This document shows, piece after piece, positions 21,911-32,742 of a stretch of 64,000 nucleotides of DNA (positions are counted from its first letter, which is position 1; every line of letters begins with the position of its first letter). Source of the DNA: Platynereis dumerilii (lineage: Eukaryota > Annelida > Polychaeta > Phyllodocida > Nereididae); assembly GCA_026936325.1 (NCBI GenBank), contig JAPTHN010000012.1, forward strand, positions 45,598,263 to 45,662,262. Direction: 5' to 3'. The notes beneath the pieces are model-generated. The model did no database searches, had not been told where the DNA came from, and saw only the letters and a list, made by a program, of their open reading frames with translations. The translations under genes were made by a program, and so were the position numbers.

Positions 21911-24900
21911 ATGACGCTAATTGTCCTTTTTCCCTTCCTCCTCCTTCCCTTGGTTCCAGCTCAATCACCACCTCCATCTGATTTGCAACGAATTGCTGAG
22001 CAAGACGCTTTTCTTTATAAGAATTTTGGATTTACCATTAATCCAAACACGGCCGCCGTTTGGGCCAAGCGTACTTTACTTCAAACACCAGACCAACCTA
22101 TGGCTTCTTGTAGAGTTTCTATGTTTGATGAATGGTGTTCTCGCAAACGAGACATATTTACATGTGATTTGGGAGCCAATTTTTCTACACCTCCATGTGT
22201 ATGGCCTCCCGATTCACCTCGTATCACAAAACTGATTCTTTCTTCTGGCGCACTTACTAAGGACATTATCTCTTTTTTCACCACTATGCCTTTCATGAGA
22301 TATCTCACTTTACAAAATCTTACTTCTGCAGTAAGGTTTCCTGACGTTATTGACTCATTTCCCGAGATCAATTTTTTAGATCTGCCAAACACTCAAGTTA
22401 CTCATGTACAGTACGTCCAAGCACGTTCACAGTTACATGCTATTACTAATTTAGTCCTTGATGACGCCTCAGTCTTCGCTCCATGCTCTTCCCTTTATCG
22501 TTTAAGACGCATACAACTTACCTTACTAAGGGACTTATCGTCTCCTGCCTTACCTCTATTACCACAAGCTCAATTAACTCATTTAGACCTTACCATACAC
22601 GGTTCAACATCCTTTCAGTGGAACCATCTCGGCGTTTCACAAAGTAAGCTGATATCTCTTAGACTCCATCTTCCAGATATGACCCGCCTCCCATCTTCTA
22701 TGCCTTTCAATAATATACAACAATTAAAATTACAAGCTTCTAATGTTCCTTTCGAAGTTTCCAACCTATTGCCCAATCTATCAGCACATCAATCTTTTAA
22801 TTTTACAAGACCAAAACCATTTCTTCAAACGCTTATTCTTCAGGGCTTCTATTTTCGGAAAACACAACAATTTAATGTCTTAAATTTGGCTAAAATAGTT
22901 ATACTAGATTGCATTGGCGGAATACAGAATCTTCATTATCCAACATCTCTTAGAGTACTTAGACTCAGAAATATTACTACTTCGAGATCATTAAGAGATC
23001 CGTTAACAAACACACCAAATCTGCGCACTTTCGAACTAACTCATTCTAAGCTAACACTTATTTCCAGAGCATATTTTAGATATGTCGATCAACTTTATTA
23101 CTTAAATTTATCCTATAATAACCTTCATACCTTTGAAATTAGACATAGAGATATCCGTCAATTAGCTGTAATAGATCTTAGTTACAACTCCCTGTATAGA
23201 ATTTCTGGTCCTTTCTTTATTAGAGACCATCTGGAATATATATTTTTGCAACGTAACAATCTGCAGTATTTAGATGGCGTTAACAAACAAATTTACTTTC
23301 CTTCACCCGAAATGAAAGAACTTGACCTAACATCTAACCCCCTTAATTGTAATTGCGATTTGGCAGTCTTCCTGAACACGTTGCCTGATACCACTAGGAT
23401 TTCTGGTACTTGTCAAAGTAACGTGTCTTTCCCAATTCAAAATATGACGTTCGAAGCATGTGATTCCATTCCCTTACTCCGTTCATCCCGTTCCCTTAGA
23501 GACCAATCACGCCATATGCAGCTTCTCGCATCTGTCAATCACAAGGATGCTCGCCCACTCACTAGCAGCTCTGGCCTTTTTCCACCAGACGCAGCTTCAC
23601 GTTGGAGCTCTGCACCCGCACAGCTTCTCCGCCCAGACTATGGCGTTGGCTATAGTTATCGAGGACAAATTTTTCCCAGTGTTGAATTCTTTATCATCAA
23701 TGCTAATATTTTCTATCCCGATTTCCATATTCCCACATTCACTTGGGACCTCACAATGTTCGAAGACATGTGTCAATCCCCTGATGATTTAATCGCTGCA
23801 ATATGTTCTGATTTCGCTCCACTCTTGAAGAATACTATTGATAAAGTTGATTCTTATAAAACAGCTTTAAAGGCTAAACTAGCACACATATCAACTATCT
23901 TTACTCAACAACATTTTGAAGAATATCGTCGTCCTCCTCCAACTCATTCTACCCCCATTGCCCCCCCTCCTCTTTCAGCAGTCCACCATCATGCTAAGAG
24001 GGCAGCTCCCGATCCACCTTTTGTGCATCCCACATTCTCATATTCCCCTCCACCTACCATGCCCCCCTTCTTTGATCAATACTCGCCACCCAGTCGTCCT
24101 AAACGAGCGGGTCGTACACCAACACCTCGAGATCCCCTTGCCTTACCTAATACCGATGATACATCTAATACAACTAAACAATTAATGCAATCTACTAATG
24201 AAACTTTTCGTGTCAATATTAATACCCAGGATTGGCAATCCGAAGATAGTACCGCTTTCTGGCTTTCAGTTACTATCCCACAAGCCGGAGCAGGTATGTC
24301 TGCTAATATTAGACGACAGAGAGATCAAATTTTTGTAAATACTATTGAATCTATGTCTGCACGTCAGAATCTTATGAGGGACGCTTTCCTTGAAATGCGT
24401 TCTGATTTAGTTCTCACCATTGACGTCATAGCCAGTACCTTCACCAACACCTCCAGAAACATTAAACTAATTCATACACTTTTAAACGAAACCAATCAGG
24501 AAATTATTTCCCAATTTGCTGTGGTTAGTAACGCTATCAACGCATTACAACGTAAGATTCAAGCCACAAGGATCCTTAGCTTGCTGACCTCTAAATATCT
24601 CAGGCTTTGGTCCCAACAAATACAGCAACTTCATATCCTCTTAAATGAAGCTGATAAATTAATTACAGCCTTCCACGACCTGGCTGCAGGTAAAATCTCT
24701 CCACATGTTCTTCCAGCCTCATATGTCCATAAATTAGTTCACAAAGTATCAACGGTATTATATTCATGGCACAATAGTTATCAATTAGCTTTTACGGATT
24801 TGGCTCATATCTATCAGAAATCACAACCAATCTTTATGCCTACTAGACATGGTTTCTTACTCCAACTCCTATGGCCAATCCAACCTAAGAATTCAAAACC

Positions 24901-26857
24901 CTACACTTTGTATCACACAGAGTCACTCCATGTACCTGTGGTAGCTACTCCTGCTTTCCAAGACCGCGAGTCTAACCATGATTACACTCGTATCTCTATC
25001 CCAAAACCTTTTCTAGGAGTGCAGCACGATTCCTTCTTGGAACTCAGTCTTGAAGAGCTCCAGGAATGTCTCAACATTGACGATCAATTTCTTTGCACAG
25101 AATCAACAATCCAAATCGATAGCTCGCAATTATCCTGCAACACTGCAATATACACGAATGCTACCGCAGACGTCATTTCCGAACTCTGTCAGGTCGATTA
25201 CTTCTTTGAACCCTTTCGTGCAGCACCTCGTGTAATAGACGCAGGTAACCAGCTTTTAGTTACTGGCTTATCACTCCCATGGACTCGACGTTGCTCCAAT
25301 GATCGTGTGGCACGTCCCGTTCCTGGTAGCCTTTACGCTGTGCTTCAGCGTGGCCAGTTTTGTTTTTGCGAATTCTCCTCCCCTTCAGGTTTCATTCCCA
25401 GGCGTATTACAGGATGCCCCGCATCCGAAAATAATCAATATAAACCCTTCTTAATCAACTATACTATTAACGCAATTGCGATGCATTCTTTTGAACGTGA
25501 ATTCAACTTCACAAGTCTACCACCATATGAATCTTATGGCATGCCAAATTTCACCTTGCCTAAATTTGCAGTGGCTGCTAGAATAGCAAATACCTCACTT
25601 GCAAATATGACACATGGTATCATTAAGCTTAAGGAACTTAGTCGCCTTATTCAACAAAAGGGTGACGATTTTCTGCTTAAATGGGCCGAGCTGGAAGCTT
25701 CTTTCTATCTTTCAGCTTGGTTCAGCCTTCGCCATTGGATCCGTGGATTTGCCTTCATCGGTTCCATAGCTGGATATTTGTCTCTAATTTTGGTAATATT
25801 TATGTATTGTCGTGGTAGATACCTTAGTGGCCTTTTATCCTCTATGGTTATGGCTACTCATTTTAAACCATCCCACGCCAACCTAGTCATTCCAGGACGT
25901 CCTCTGAATTGTGATTCAGTCAACTATGTAATTTACCCTGTTTCTATAAGTCCTGTCAGTCTTATACATATCACTACCCTTCACCTTCTTACTATTTGTG
26001 TCTTTTACATGGTAGTGAGCTTGGCTAAGCGTTGTCTACATAAATGTTGTAGGGATTTCAGAGTGATGCATCGCTCACCTGAAACCCGCAAATTTCCACA
26101 GATCGAAATATTCATGGAATTGAATAGTGGACACCAGCGCTTACTTCTATATGTTCTTACTATTAAGTCCCACCTTTCTTCACTTTCTCTTAAAGGTGTC
26201 ATTTGTCCTAATAGTTTCAAGTGCGACCATCATAGATTATACAGTATCCTCAAACCCAACTGGGATACTGCACTATGCTCTTTGCAGATTGATTCACTTA
26301 ACGTAGAACTCCCTAGACTCATTAATGTTCCATTATACAAGCAGAAAAAGTTACAGCAAATTATGCAAGGACAGTTTGCGGTGACCATGCTCGCATCTGA
26401 CTCAGTTCACCTTTACAAATTGGGTCATAACATGCAAGAAGTTATTAATACTCAAGAGCTTAATCCTTACTCAGCTCTAATTAGAGAACTTCGTCAAAGG
26501 GAGATGGAATTTCGGTCCACCAATGTTATGGAACCGGATACTACCCATTCAGTACAGATAAAACCTTATGCCACCACTTCTGGCCTGGCTGCATCAAAGA
26601 AAATGACCCCCCCTACTCGCATACCGACCCGTACAACCCCACCGAGGCGGACTACCCCGCCTCGCCGGTCCACTTCACCCCGGCAACCATCGGCCCCTCG
26701 CATGGGTACCAGAGTCGATACCCCCCCTAATCGCTCAGTAGTTGATATCGAGTTGGAACCACGCCCCACTCGTCCTACGTCACTGTTGCTCCGCCCAACT
26801 TTCCCCCCTCCCCTTCCACCACCCCCCTCTCCTAACGATACCAGTACCAGCGTCTGA
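21911..26857 (+). CDS. Envelope-like glycoprotein with leucine-rich-repeat ectodomain (1648 aa)
   Basis: Probable surface membrane protein of the element. Residues 1-18 form a signal peptide. Residues ~100-475 are leucine-rich repeats (LxxLxLxxNxL-type, clearest at YLNLSYNNL and VIDLSYNSL). A C-terminal cap NPLNCNCDL at ~476-484 with later cysteines near 501 and 516 follows, as in Toll- and Slit-type LRR proteins. A proline-rich linker holds two basic sites, HAKR (~697) and RPKR (~731), that fit furin cleavage. Residues ~795-890 look helical. Cysteines at ~1053-1093 recall errantivirus Env and baculovirus F proteins. A membrane span lies at ~1278-1298 and a second hydrophobic stretch at ~1351-1370. 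The tail ends in Pro/Arg-rich sequence. Many N-glycosylation sites occur. No clear fusion peptide follows RPKR, so a fusogen role is inference. Usual Env proteins of this kind are 450-700 residues. Looks whole. Confidence 0.8.
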   Translation: MTLIVLFPFLLLPLVPAQSPPPSDLQRIAEQDAFLYKNFGFTINPNTAAVWAKRTLLQTPDQPMASCRVSMFDEWCSRKRDIFTCDLGANFSTPPCVWPPDSPRITKLILSSGALTKDIISFFTTMPFMRYLTLQNLTSAVRFPDVIDSFPEINFLDLPNTQVTHVQYVQARSQLHAITNLVLDDASVFAPCSSLYRLRRIQLTLLRDLSSPALPLLPQAQLTHLDLTIHGSTSFQWNHLGVSQSKLISLRLHLPDMTRLPSSMPFNNIQQLKLQASNVPFEVSNLLPNLSAHQSFNFTRPKPFLQTLILQGFYFRKTQQFNVLNLAKIVILDCIGGIQNLHYPTSLRVLRLRNITTSRSLRDPLTNTPNLRTFELTHSKLTLISRAYFRYVDQLYYLNLSYNNLHTFEIRHRDIRQLAVIDLSYNSLYRISGPFFIRDHLEYIFLQRNNLQYLDGVNKQIYFPSPEMKELDLTSNPLNCNCDLAVFLNTLPDTTRISGTCQSNVSFPIQNMTFEACDSIPLLRSSRSLRDQSRHMQLLASVNHKDARPLTSSSGLFPPDAASRWSSAPAQLLRPDYGVGYSYRGQIFPSVEFFIINANIFYPDFHIPTFTWDLTMFEDMCQSPDDLIAAICSDFAPLLKNTIDKVDSYKTALKAKLAHISTIFTQQHFEEYRRPPPTHSTPIAPPPLSAVHHHAKRAAPDPPFVHPTFSYSPPPTMPPFFDQYSPPSRPKRAGRTPTPRDPLALPNTDDTSNTTKQLMQSTNETFRVNINTQDWQSEDSTAFWLSVTIPQAGAGMSANIRRQRDQIFVNTIESMSARQNLMRDAFLEMRSDLVLTIDVIASTFTNTSRNIKLIHTLLNETNQEIISQFAVVSNAINALQRKIQATRILSLLTSKYLRLWSQQIQQLHILLNEADKLITAFHDLAAGKISPHVLPASYVHKLVHKVSTVLYSWHNSYQLAFTDLAHIYQKSQPIFMPTRHGFLLQLLWPIQPKNSKPYTLYHTESLHVPVVATPAFQDRESNHDYTRISIPKPFLGVQHDSFLELSLEELQECLNIDDQFLCTESTIQIDSSQLSCNTAIYTNATADVISELCQVDYFFEPFRAAPRVIDAGNQLLVTGLSLPWTRRCSNDRVARPVPGSLYAVLQRGQFCFCEFSSPSGFIPRRITGCPASENNQYKPFLINYTINAIAMHSFEREFNFTSLPPYESYGMPNFTLPKFAVAARIANTSLANMTHGIIKLKELSRLIQQKGDDFLLKWAELEASFYLSAWFSLRHWIRGFAFIGSIAGYLSLILVIFMYCRGRYLSGLLSSMVMATHFKPSHANLVIPGRPLNCDSVNYVIYPVSISPVSLIHITTLHLLTICVFYMVVSLAKRCLHKCCRDFRVMHRSPETRKFPQIEIFMELNSGHQRLLLYVLTIKSHLSSLSLKGVICPNSFKCDHHRLYSILKPNWDTALCSLQIDSLNVELPRLINVPLYKQKKLQQIMQGQFAVTMLASDSVHLYKLGHNMQEVINTQELNPYSALIRELRQREMEFRSTNVMEPDTTHSVQIKPYATTSGLAASKKMTPPTRIPTRTTPPRRTTPPRRSTSPRQPSAPRMGTRVDTPPNRSVVDIELEPRPTRPTSLLLRPTFPPPLPPPPSPNDTSTSV

Positions 26858-29800
26858 TTGACCCTACTGCATGTTTATGATTAATTCCCTTTGCACTGCA
26901 CTTTCGTGCAATAACTTTTCCTGTACAACTGCATTCTAACTGCATTTCTTTTTCCCTTTTCTATCTGTATGTGTATTGTTGCATTTTAACCCTTTCATAC
27001 CCACGCTTGCATGCCCTTATATTTTAGTCAGTCTGTGAAGAATCACACCTTGTTGGTTCGATTGTATGGGTAACATTTTACTGACATATGCTTGAAGGTA
27101 TGCATATATTCTGTGCATACGCCTTACGCAACACTTTCTCATCCTAAAATTTCATAATCTTATACTCACGTTGCAGGGTGATCTTCTTCCTTTATTGATG
27201 TGATTCATTTTGATCTTGGGGAGCTGATCACCATGATGATGCATCAAATTTTGCCGTGACTTGCTACCTTTCTATCTACATTTAAACATCTCTTTTTACC
27301 TTTTAATTATACACACTTAACGACCAGCATCTTGCTGGGATTCAGATTATTTATCTAAACCAATTATGATATTCCTTTTATTATCTCTTATTTTAGTTAT
27401 TTATATTTTATATATATATCACGTGCCTTTTCTTACATGTTGTTTGCAGCAACCTTATTGGTTGAGCTCCTAGCCTGTTTCTTAAAGTAATTTCAGTATG
27501 ACTATTGCATACCATTTTAATGCTGTGTCGTCACATAATTTGCGGGAATGTCTCTTTGATCACGAGTTGCTGGTCGGGCTGGTCGTCAAACATCAGTGCA
27601 AGACTTGCTGTGGGCACCTATGATCAGAGACACATTCGATGCATATGTTCTTTAATCTTTGATCTGAGACAGTCGTTACAGAGCCTGTGCTTCCACTGTG
27701 ACTTCTACTGTTACGGGCACCCTATCAAGAGACACGTCCGATTCAACATCCGGAAGTCAGTCGATTGGAGCACCACCTCCTTGGGCACCATGCTTGCGTA
27801 TGGGACCACGTTCCGACAGCAAGTGCGACCACTTCGAGTCGGCCGTATTCCTGTCGTCATCCCATGGCAATATGAAGAGAGCACCATTTCGGGGCGACCA
27901 CTAGTGTGAACATTCCGTTTCACTCCATTTCCGTCGTAACCACGGCAAGCATATCGTTGCCTTGACCTGGTTCCAACATGGGGCTACATTACTGCAGAAC
28001 TTTCTTTGAACTTTTGTGTCTGGCTTGGCATTGTGCAGTCTTCGTCGCGCATGTCACCATTCACAACCGAGCTCACATTGTATGATGATATGGTGATGTC
28101 ATCTCCTGCTTGGCTTCTTAACAGTCGGCTAATCTGGATTGCCTCTGTTTCTACAGCAAGCATCAACGAACAATCGTGCTTGAAGAGCATGGCCTCATTT
28201 TAGTTGGTGACTAATATGGATTGTCTCAACTACCTTCCGGCCTGCATCTTCTTAATGACACTCTTTTCCTCTGGGTAACTACCTCATTCAGGTGGCTAAC
28301 ACGGATTGCCCCTGCTATCAGTTACCGTCGACAGACACTAATATGGATTGTGTCTAGTTCAGAAGAGTCTCCTCACCACGCATTCCCCAGCGTTCTCGCA
28401 CAAAGTTGTGCTCGCACATAACACATAATAAACATTGTGATCTCAGAAAGCGCATACACGAAAGACTCATGACGACGTCTTCTTCTCCATGACCCATCAA
28501 GGTCCACCTGATATTGGGATTGTCTGAATAAAAACATGAAGGTCGTGTCGAACGAGTCACGTCCTCCTTCGCCAGACCCCAACATAAAGTGTGAGTAACA
28601 GTTCAAGGTGTAGATCAGTCCACCTCCTCCTCCGCCTGACCCTAACCTGGGTTAGTCACGCAACGAGGCCGGACTGGCAAATCTTCGCAGTGCTGCAGCT
28701 ATATCAGTCCCTCGAGTCTTCAGCATAATCGCCACAATACCAGTTACTCGCTCAGAACATTTCCTGTCCCCGCTATAGTTGTCGTGCCTATGGCACCACA
28801 TCAAGCTATTTCCACCACTCCGGTTCGCACCTAGCCTGTGCTCCATTCACAGAGACAATATTCCTCCGAAATGACATTGACCGACGTGTAATGGTAGTCT
28901 CTCATGGCTTCCATTCACTTCGCCACTTCGGTACAGCTGAGAATGGTGGAAGGACCACTCATCCAGGATGACATTGTTGTTCTGTATCTGTTAGAACAGT
29001 AACAACCCACTCATCGTTTTGGGTGGATGGTAATAGGACCTTGAACTCTCGCAGCTCGTCCGTTAGGTCCACGACGTCCGGCATCTTTCAAGTTGCCAGG
29101 TCGAACACCCCGTTCGACCCTGAGAAACACATCGCTGTCGACCCCTCGTTTGCCCTTGACAAACACATCTCATGTGAACTTGACAAGCCAATCGCTGCCA
29201 ACGTCTCACCCTCTGCACCACGCACCGAGCGTCGGTGTTGCCTCCTTCGCCCTATATCAATGACTTATATAACTGACTCCTCCAATCAATGATTCTTCCA
29301 ATCTTCTCGTCTACACGTATACAGATCATGTTATCTTTGACATCATGTATTGACTCTTGACTAGTATTGTGTAAAGCGCATCACTGATTAGACATTTATG
29401 CATCAACCAACAAATTACAATTAACTTAGATGATATAATCCACATTTTCATTGAAATTGATCAATTCAGTACTCAAACCTTTGCAACTAGGTTATGTCTC
29501 AACGCGTCCACGAACAGTTATCACAAGTCAACTCTTGCACTGAACTTTCTCTGTAAACATCTGATCTCATTTCTTATAAGCTTAACATCAAATAGATTTA
29601 TGCTTTAATCTCATTTGCTAATTATTCTGGTCTATGCATTATGCATGCCAGCCTTCTTATACAAGTTTTCTCAGGTGTATTAATATGTACCTATGTTTTC
29701 ACTATTGCTCCACTGCACCAGTATACTGTTTACCTATTTTCGCATTGTTTTAATTCTCTGTACGCCTTATGCCTACAGTTCACTCGGATTGTTTAGAGTG

Positions 29801-30928
29801 TACGTAACAAGTTCTACGAAACCATAGTCCACTATTGACTTCTTTATCTCCATACTGGACTGTTGTTTCATCATTTTGATTATTATTCTGCTACTTGTCG
29901 CTTTTAAATTAATAATTGTTGCTTTAATCCATGTTATTGTTGATATTCGTGATTCGACTATATTTCGTTTATGATTTAATTGTTGCTTTTAAAATCGCTT
30001 ATCGCTTATATGTCATTTTACTTACTTACTTTTGTAGTTTAGGGTATCGGACATACCAGCCCATTTAAAATTATAAGGCTGTCCTGTCTTAATGCACTTC
30101 ATGCTTTTGGTTTAGCTCTATGCATATCCAATGACACGCAAGGGATGATACCCGTAACTGCCCTTGATAAAAACGGCTACTTGACTCGCCTGGTGCTTGA
30201 GTCTCTTTTGCTGAGGAGCCATGTAATTAGCGGCTCTATTTCCAAAAATAACGTTGGCCGACGAACCAACGATTCATAAAAATTGAAAAAATTTGGCAAA
30301 TAGGTCATAAGAATAACTTGTCCTTTTCTGTCAATCATTAAAATTTAGATTTCACTTTCCTATCTGAGCTCCCCTTTCAGCATCTCATTGACACCATTAA
30401 AAGAACTGTCATTCAGTTCCTCTCCTCTCACGGATGCAAGTCATATTCTTGCTTCCCTTTCAAAATTTTTCCTTTTTCCGAATTGTCTTTCATGGGCATA
30501 TTGCACACGCCCGATTTTATCTTAAAATTTTTCCCCCCCTTCCGCCTGCCCGGTGGTAGTGGTTACATCATCCTGATGTCACCACAACTTTCATTAAAGC
30601 ACTCACAAAATTCAGGTGCAATGAGACGCGTTTCCTCTGTCCGTACCTAAATTGGTATCATGTACAAAGTCGATTAACAATCCTCTCAATAGTTACACAA
30701 ATCTATTCACAAGTCTTTACATCGTTCTGTTAATCAGCATGAAGCATTCAGGCTTCTATCTTTGAAAGGAAATACCTTGGCTTTTCAATGAATAGTTACA
30801 TTATTAGTCACAGTATATATTAATTCATTATTACGTGAATGTAATCCGTATTCGATTGTAAGTTTAAAATAATGTTTTCTTCAAACCGGAGAAAAACTAT
30901 CTTATAAAAAATCCTCGATCGGTCGGGA
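26858..30928 (+). other. 3' non-coding region of the giant LTR element
   Basis: About 4.1 kb between the envelope-like stop and the 3' LTR. Frames are short and none shows a domain. Positions ~27560-29280 look richer in G+C than the rest and carry a loosely repeated TAATATGGATTG-type motif (near 28130, 28211, 28297 and 28340). No purine-rich priming tract abuts the LTR; the nearest purine run is GGAGAAAAAC about 40 bases before it. Confidence 0.55.
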
Positions 30929-31649
30929 TGTCACCGCTGAGCTTTTAGCTTCAGAGGTGTCTTCATTCTTTCCTCTTATAGGAACTTTCCTCAAATCGCC
31001 ATGAACCTCAAGACCTTAATTCTGTAATATCATTTATATTATTATTGTATAGAAGTAATGTGATATATTATATTATTGTGTAATGAGATTCAATGATAGC
31101 AACGGGGTAGAACTCACCCCATGTTTCCATGGCAACAGTTACCCTGGTGTTTCTGCGCAGCCGCAGAACACCCTAGTAGCAATCTCTGGGGGCAAGCTTG
31201 TTTGCCCAGGCAGAACAGAGCCCGCTTCCCGCTGGGGCAGCAGGAGGGCTACCTGTCTCCCTGACGGGGTGACGATTCGTCAGGTAAGGGTATTGTTGCT
31301 AGAGGTATGATCAAGGGTTACTCTTAAAGGAACCTCAGGTCATGGTTGATTGAGATGGCATTAGTTAATGATGTATGTAATTCGTTAAGATCGTTGTTTA
31401 ATGTATTGATAAGTTAGTTACCATCGGTTCTTCGAATGACTCTTAATGTAACTGTCTATGAATTCTGTATTAAATGGATACGTGAAACTAAACTGTTGAG
31501 CCTCTGGTATTTCTTGAGTAGGTGTTTCGTGGTGGCAAGTGCTAAGGTGTCTCCCGCAGGATCCCCGGCAATGAGTCCATCTACTCAATTAGCTACCTCT
31601 GACAAAGATACGTGCGTTAGCCTTACATGGGGGGAGCTAAAAGATGGCA
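30929..31649 (+). repeat. 3' LTR (721 bp)
   Basis: Starts TGTCACC, ends GATGGCA, and reads identical to the 5' LTR at 2396-3116. Identity of the pair indicates little time since insertion. It would provide the polyadenylation site of the element's transcript. Confidence 0.95.
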
Positions 31650-31653
31650 CTAC
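31650..31653. repeat. Target-site duplication, right (CTAC)
   Basis: CTAC follows the CA end of the 3' LTR and matches 2392-2395. Confidence 0.85.
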
Positions 31654-32142
31654 TTAATTTGAAATTTCTCAGGAGATCATGGGGATTGAGATTAAGCTTG
31701 GTTGTATTCTGTTATAATTCAACTATAGTTCCATAAAAAACAGATTTGGCATTTTGTTGGACTTAACATGACTAAGTGGCTGATTATGGAAATTTATTGA
31801 AAGCTTATTTTATTACACCCAGCGCTTGAGAAAATATTCCCGCTTAGCATTAGAATATCTCCTCTCAACCATGCGTAAAAATGTGGTTTAATCTCTGAAT
31901 CAATTATGTAAAATGATTGGATTCTAAAAGATTAATTATTGATTTTTAAGATAATCCAGATTAATTAGGTCAGTATGATAAAATTGAAAAGATGAACTTC
32001 AAAGATGTTTGTCGTTGTTTAAGAAACTGCCATACCTCATCATTGTGGGATTATTTAAATATTTTTATCTAAATCTGTCGTTTTCAAAATCTCTTGTGAC
32101 TCATGGGGTTAAGATCTTTTATTGATCTGGAACCCATTCAAT

Positions 32143-32293
32143 CAGTGGCGTATTTAGGGAGGCCATTGAGTCACGCCTCCCCCCCCCCCTCTTAGGGAAA
32201 ATTTTAAAATGGGGAAGATAGGAAAAGTCGCTAATCGCCTCGTATTCGCCCCATGTTATCCCCACCCCCAGGCCATTTCTAGATACGCCCCTG
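32143..32293. mobile_element. hAT-like MITE (CAGTGGCG ends)
   Basis: The 151-bp element starts CAGTGGCGTATTTAGGG and ends CTAGATACGCCCCTG, giving imperfect terminal inverted repeats of about 17 bp. The flanks read CCATTCAAT on the left and TCCATTCAAT on the right, an approximate target duplication. It contains C and G runs but no coding sequence. Confidence 0.75.
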
Positions 32294-32654
32294 TCCATTC
32301 AATCACTTGTCTGAGTTCATATCGATTGCATCTCAACATGTCTAAGAATTGTGAAGCCCTAAAGGCAAATCAGAACCATAACATGCATTGCAGTATTTAT
32401 GGATCTGCTGTGCATGTTGGTGCATGGTTATAGAAATGGACACACAGAGAAAGCAATCTTGAAAGATAATACACTGTGTTGTGGTGAATCAGTCAATGAC
32501 TTGAGCTTTCTAATAAAGTTGAAAACTTTGTCAACATGAATATATAGAATGTGCACCAAGTGGTTGATAAGTACCAAACTTTGAATTTGTGTTTATAGTC
32601 AGAAATCAGAACAATTTCATTCCTGAATATTCTGCCATATTTATGAATCCATAA

Positions 32655-32742
32655 GACAGTGTCTGTGAGACAGTATCTGTGTCTGTAATTGTATCTGCAT
32701 TTGTATCTGTGTCTGCATCCGTATAGATCTTTATCTGTATCA
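32655..32742 (+). repeat. Imperfect TGTATCTGTGTC microsatellite
   Basis: About 88 bp of degenerate 6- and 12-bp units around TGTATCTG and TGTGTCTG. It is a slippage repeat with no further features. Confidence 0.7.

Larger units (their letters stand above)
2396..31649 (+). mobile_element. Giant (29.25 kb) Gypsy-type LTR retroelement with envelope-like gene
   Basis: Two 721-bp direct LTRs bound the element, which is flanked by a 4-bp target duplication. Inside, in order on the plus strand, are gag, pol with the Gypsy domain order (protease, reverse transcriptase, RNase H, integrase), a small third ORF and a large envelope-like ORF. The three main frames are long and open, so the copy looks whole. 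The LTRs read as identical throughout, so it inserted recently. Ordinary Gypsy or errantivirus elements are 5-10 kb. The extra length here is non-coding: a 1.7-kb leader, about 8.2 kb between pol and the envelope-like gene outside the third ORF, and 4.1 kb before the 3' LTR. GC content is unremarkable except for a richer patch near 27.5-29.3 kb. No purine-rich tract is obvious next to the 3' LTR. Confidence 0.95.

Noticed and set aside
27505-27909. 134-codon frame in the 3' region of the LTR element
   Set aside because: It has no ATG at its start, no domain and overlapping frames of similar length. It was kept only as part of the G+C-richer island.
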